From assembly GCA_021157505.1 (NCBI GenBank), contig JAGGWI010000164.1, positions 1 to 6,114 of the forward strand: 6,114 nt of DNA, given 5' to 3'. A model generated the notes under the pieces. The model searched no databases and was not told where the DNA came from. It worked only from the letters and a program-made list of their open reading frames with translations. This DNA is from Desulfuromusa sp. (lineage in GTDB: Bacteria; Desulfobacterota; Desulfuromonadia; Desulfuromonadales; Geopsychrobacteraceae). Position numbers and translations under genes: made by a program. The first letter of the stretch is position 1; each line of letters opens with the position of its first letter. Below, in pieces: positions 5,653 through 6,114 of the stretch.

Positions 5653-6114
5653 TCAGTGGCCCTCCTGCTTATCGTTGCTGTGATCATCACCATGACCGTG
5701 AGACTTTCCTTTGGTAGCAAGCAGGTGGAAACCTGTAAACAGTGCCGGCCAAACGACCAAGACAACCGGAACCATCGCTAGAAAATCTTTAACATTATTG
5801 ATAATTGGCTCTTTTGGCAGAGTTTCATCAAAGCCAGCTTCCTTGAACGGAGCACTGGAAATGTAGAACCAGCCGGTACCACCAACTTCATGTTCACCAT
5901 AAACATGGTCAATATATTGGTTGGGGTTTTTGCGAATCCGTTCCTTAGCGATTTTCATCAAATCTTTACGCTTACCAAAGGTCATCACCTGCTGTGGACA
6001 ACTTTCAACACATGCCGGCGGCCGACCCTCTTTTAAGCGGGTGTCGTAACAGAAAATACACTTTTTAATCACCGGATTGAGAACCGAATGATAAGTATAT
6101 GCAGGAATATGGAA
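5653..6114 (-). CDS. HybA-like 4Fe-4S ferredoxin-type electron-transfer subunit (5' end beyond window)
   Basis: This is the C-terminal 153 residues of an iron-sulfur protein that hands electrons between the NrfD-like subunit and a periplasmic redox partner. The frame stays open to the right edge, reading FHIPAYTYHSVLNPVIKKC. The GTG at 6072 is therefore an internal valine and not the start, since the HybA/DsrO family shows the same N-P-x-I-x-KC context inside the protein. Visible cluster ligands (numbered from the edge) are C19xxC22 and C35xxxC39-P, followed by QQVMTFGKRKDL, the usual HybA-type arrangement. The remaining clusters and any Tat signal should lie off-window. WFYISSAPF follows, then one C-terminal membrane helix (about 115-135, VPVVLVVWPALFTGFHLLA), which HybA also has. 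The protein ends in a histidine- and aspartate-rich tail, SHGHGDDHSNDKQEGH. A catalytic or cytochrome partner gene is expected upstream. Confidence 0.93.
   Translation of the reverse strand, partial: FHIPAYTYHSVLNPVIKKCIFCYDTRLKEGRPPACVESCPQQVMTFGKRKDLMKIAKERIRKNPNQYIDHVYGEHEVGGTGWFYISSAPFKEAGFDETLPKEPIINNVKDFLAMVPVVLVVWPALFTGFHLLATKGKSHGHGDDHSNDKQEGH
5661..5666 (-). promoter_or_regulatory. Ribosome binding site of the NrfD-like gene inside the Fe-S gene
   Basis: AGGAGG lies ten nt upstream of the ATG at 5650 and encodes the last Gln-Glu-Gly residues of the Fe-S protein. It confirms the NrfD-like start and shows that the two reading frames share one messenger. Confidence 0.75.

Noticed and set aside
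5653..6072. Reading the Fe-S gene as a complete 139-residue protein starting at 6072
   Set aside because: The codon at 6072 is GTG inside an open frame that runs to the window edge. The residues before it (IPAYTYHSVLNP) match the internal context of HybA-type proteins, so the gene is 5'-truncated by the window.
4406..6114. Calling the Fe-S/NrfD pair hydrogenase-2 genes hybA and hybB
   Set aside because: The resemblance is real, but the next gene downstream is not a hydrogenase large subunit and nothing in the window encodes a hydrogenase, so the specific symbols are withheld.
1..6114. CRISPR array, mobile element, tRNA or phage-defence system
   Set aside because: I found no regularly spaced repeats, transposase-like protein, tRNA cloverleaf or recognisable defence gene in the window.

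Overview
The window looks like chromosomal DNA from an anaerobic, respiring deltaproteobacterium of the Desulfuromonadales type (Geobacter/Desulfuromonas/Pelobacter relatives). This rests on protein character: a HybA-like iron-sulfur protein paired with a HybB/NrfD-type quinol-binding membrane subunit, and a periplasmic sensor-like protein carrying a c-type haem motif. No rRNA or other taxonomic marker is present, so the assignment is an inference. Base composition is moderate, slightly below 50% GC by eye. I see no mobile elements, CRISPR array, tRNA or rRNA.

Layout. (1) Positions 1-1416, minus strand: an ABC-2 exporter pair resembling E. coli YadG/YadH. The ATPase is complete; the permease is cut by the left window edge and overlaps the ATPase gene by 11 nt. 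(2) Positions 1417-1584: a divergent intergenic region with a promoter-like signal in each direction and two small inverted repeats. (3) Positions 1585-2843, plus strand: a METTL7-like SAM methyltransferase, a 90-residue CxxC...CxxC zinc-ribbon-like protein of unknown function, and a small parvulin (PpiC). They are closed by a strong 17-bp hairpin terminator that is symmetric and so can serve both strands. (4) Positions 2917-6114, minus strand: a respiratory cluster read right to left. It holds the C-terminal part of a HybA-like 4Fe-4S protein (its 5' end lies beyond the right edge), a HybB/NrfD-like membrane protein, a 159-nt gap with a terminator-like hairpin, a membrane-anchored periplasmic protein with a CX4CH haem motif and a degenerate HAMP-like linker but no output domain, and finally a four-helix membrane protein that overlaps it by 20 nt.

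How the parts fit. The Fe-S and NrfD-like proteins form a classical membrane module that exchanges electrons between the quinone pool and a periplasmic partner, usually a multihaem cytochrome or a hydrogenase, presumably encoded just beyond the right edge. The next genes are not a hydrogenase large subunit. They are two unusual membrane proteins that may sense redox state, add a haem to the complex, or simply be co-located. The intercistronic hairpin suggests that they are expressed at a different level from the Fe-S/NrfD pair. This four-gene respiratory block is the most interesting part of the window.
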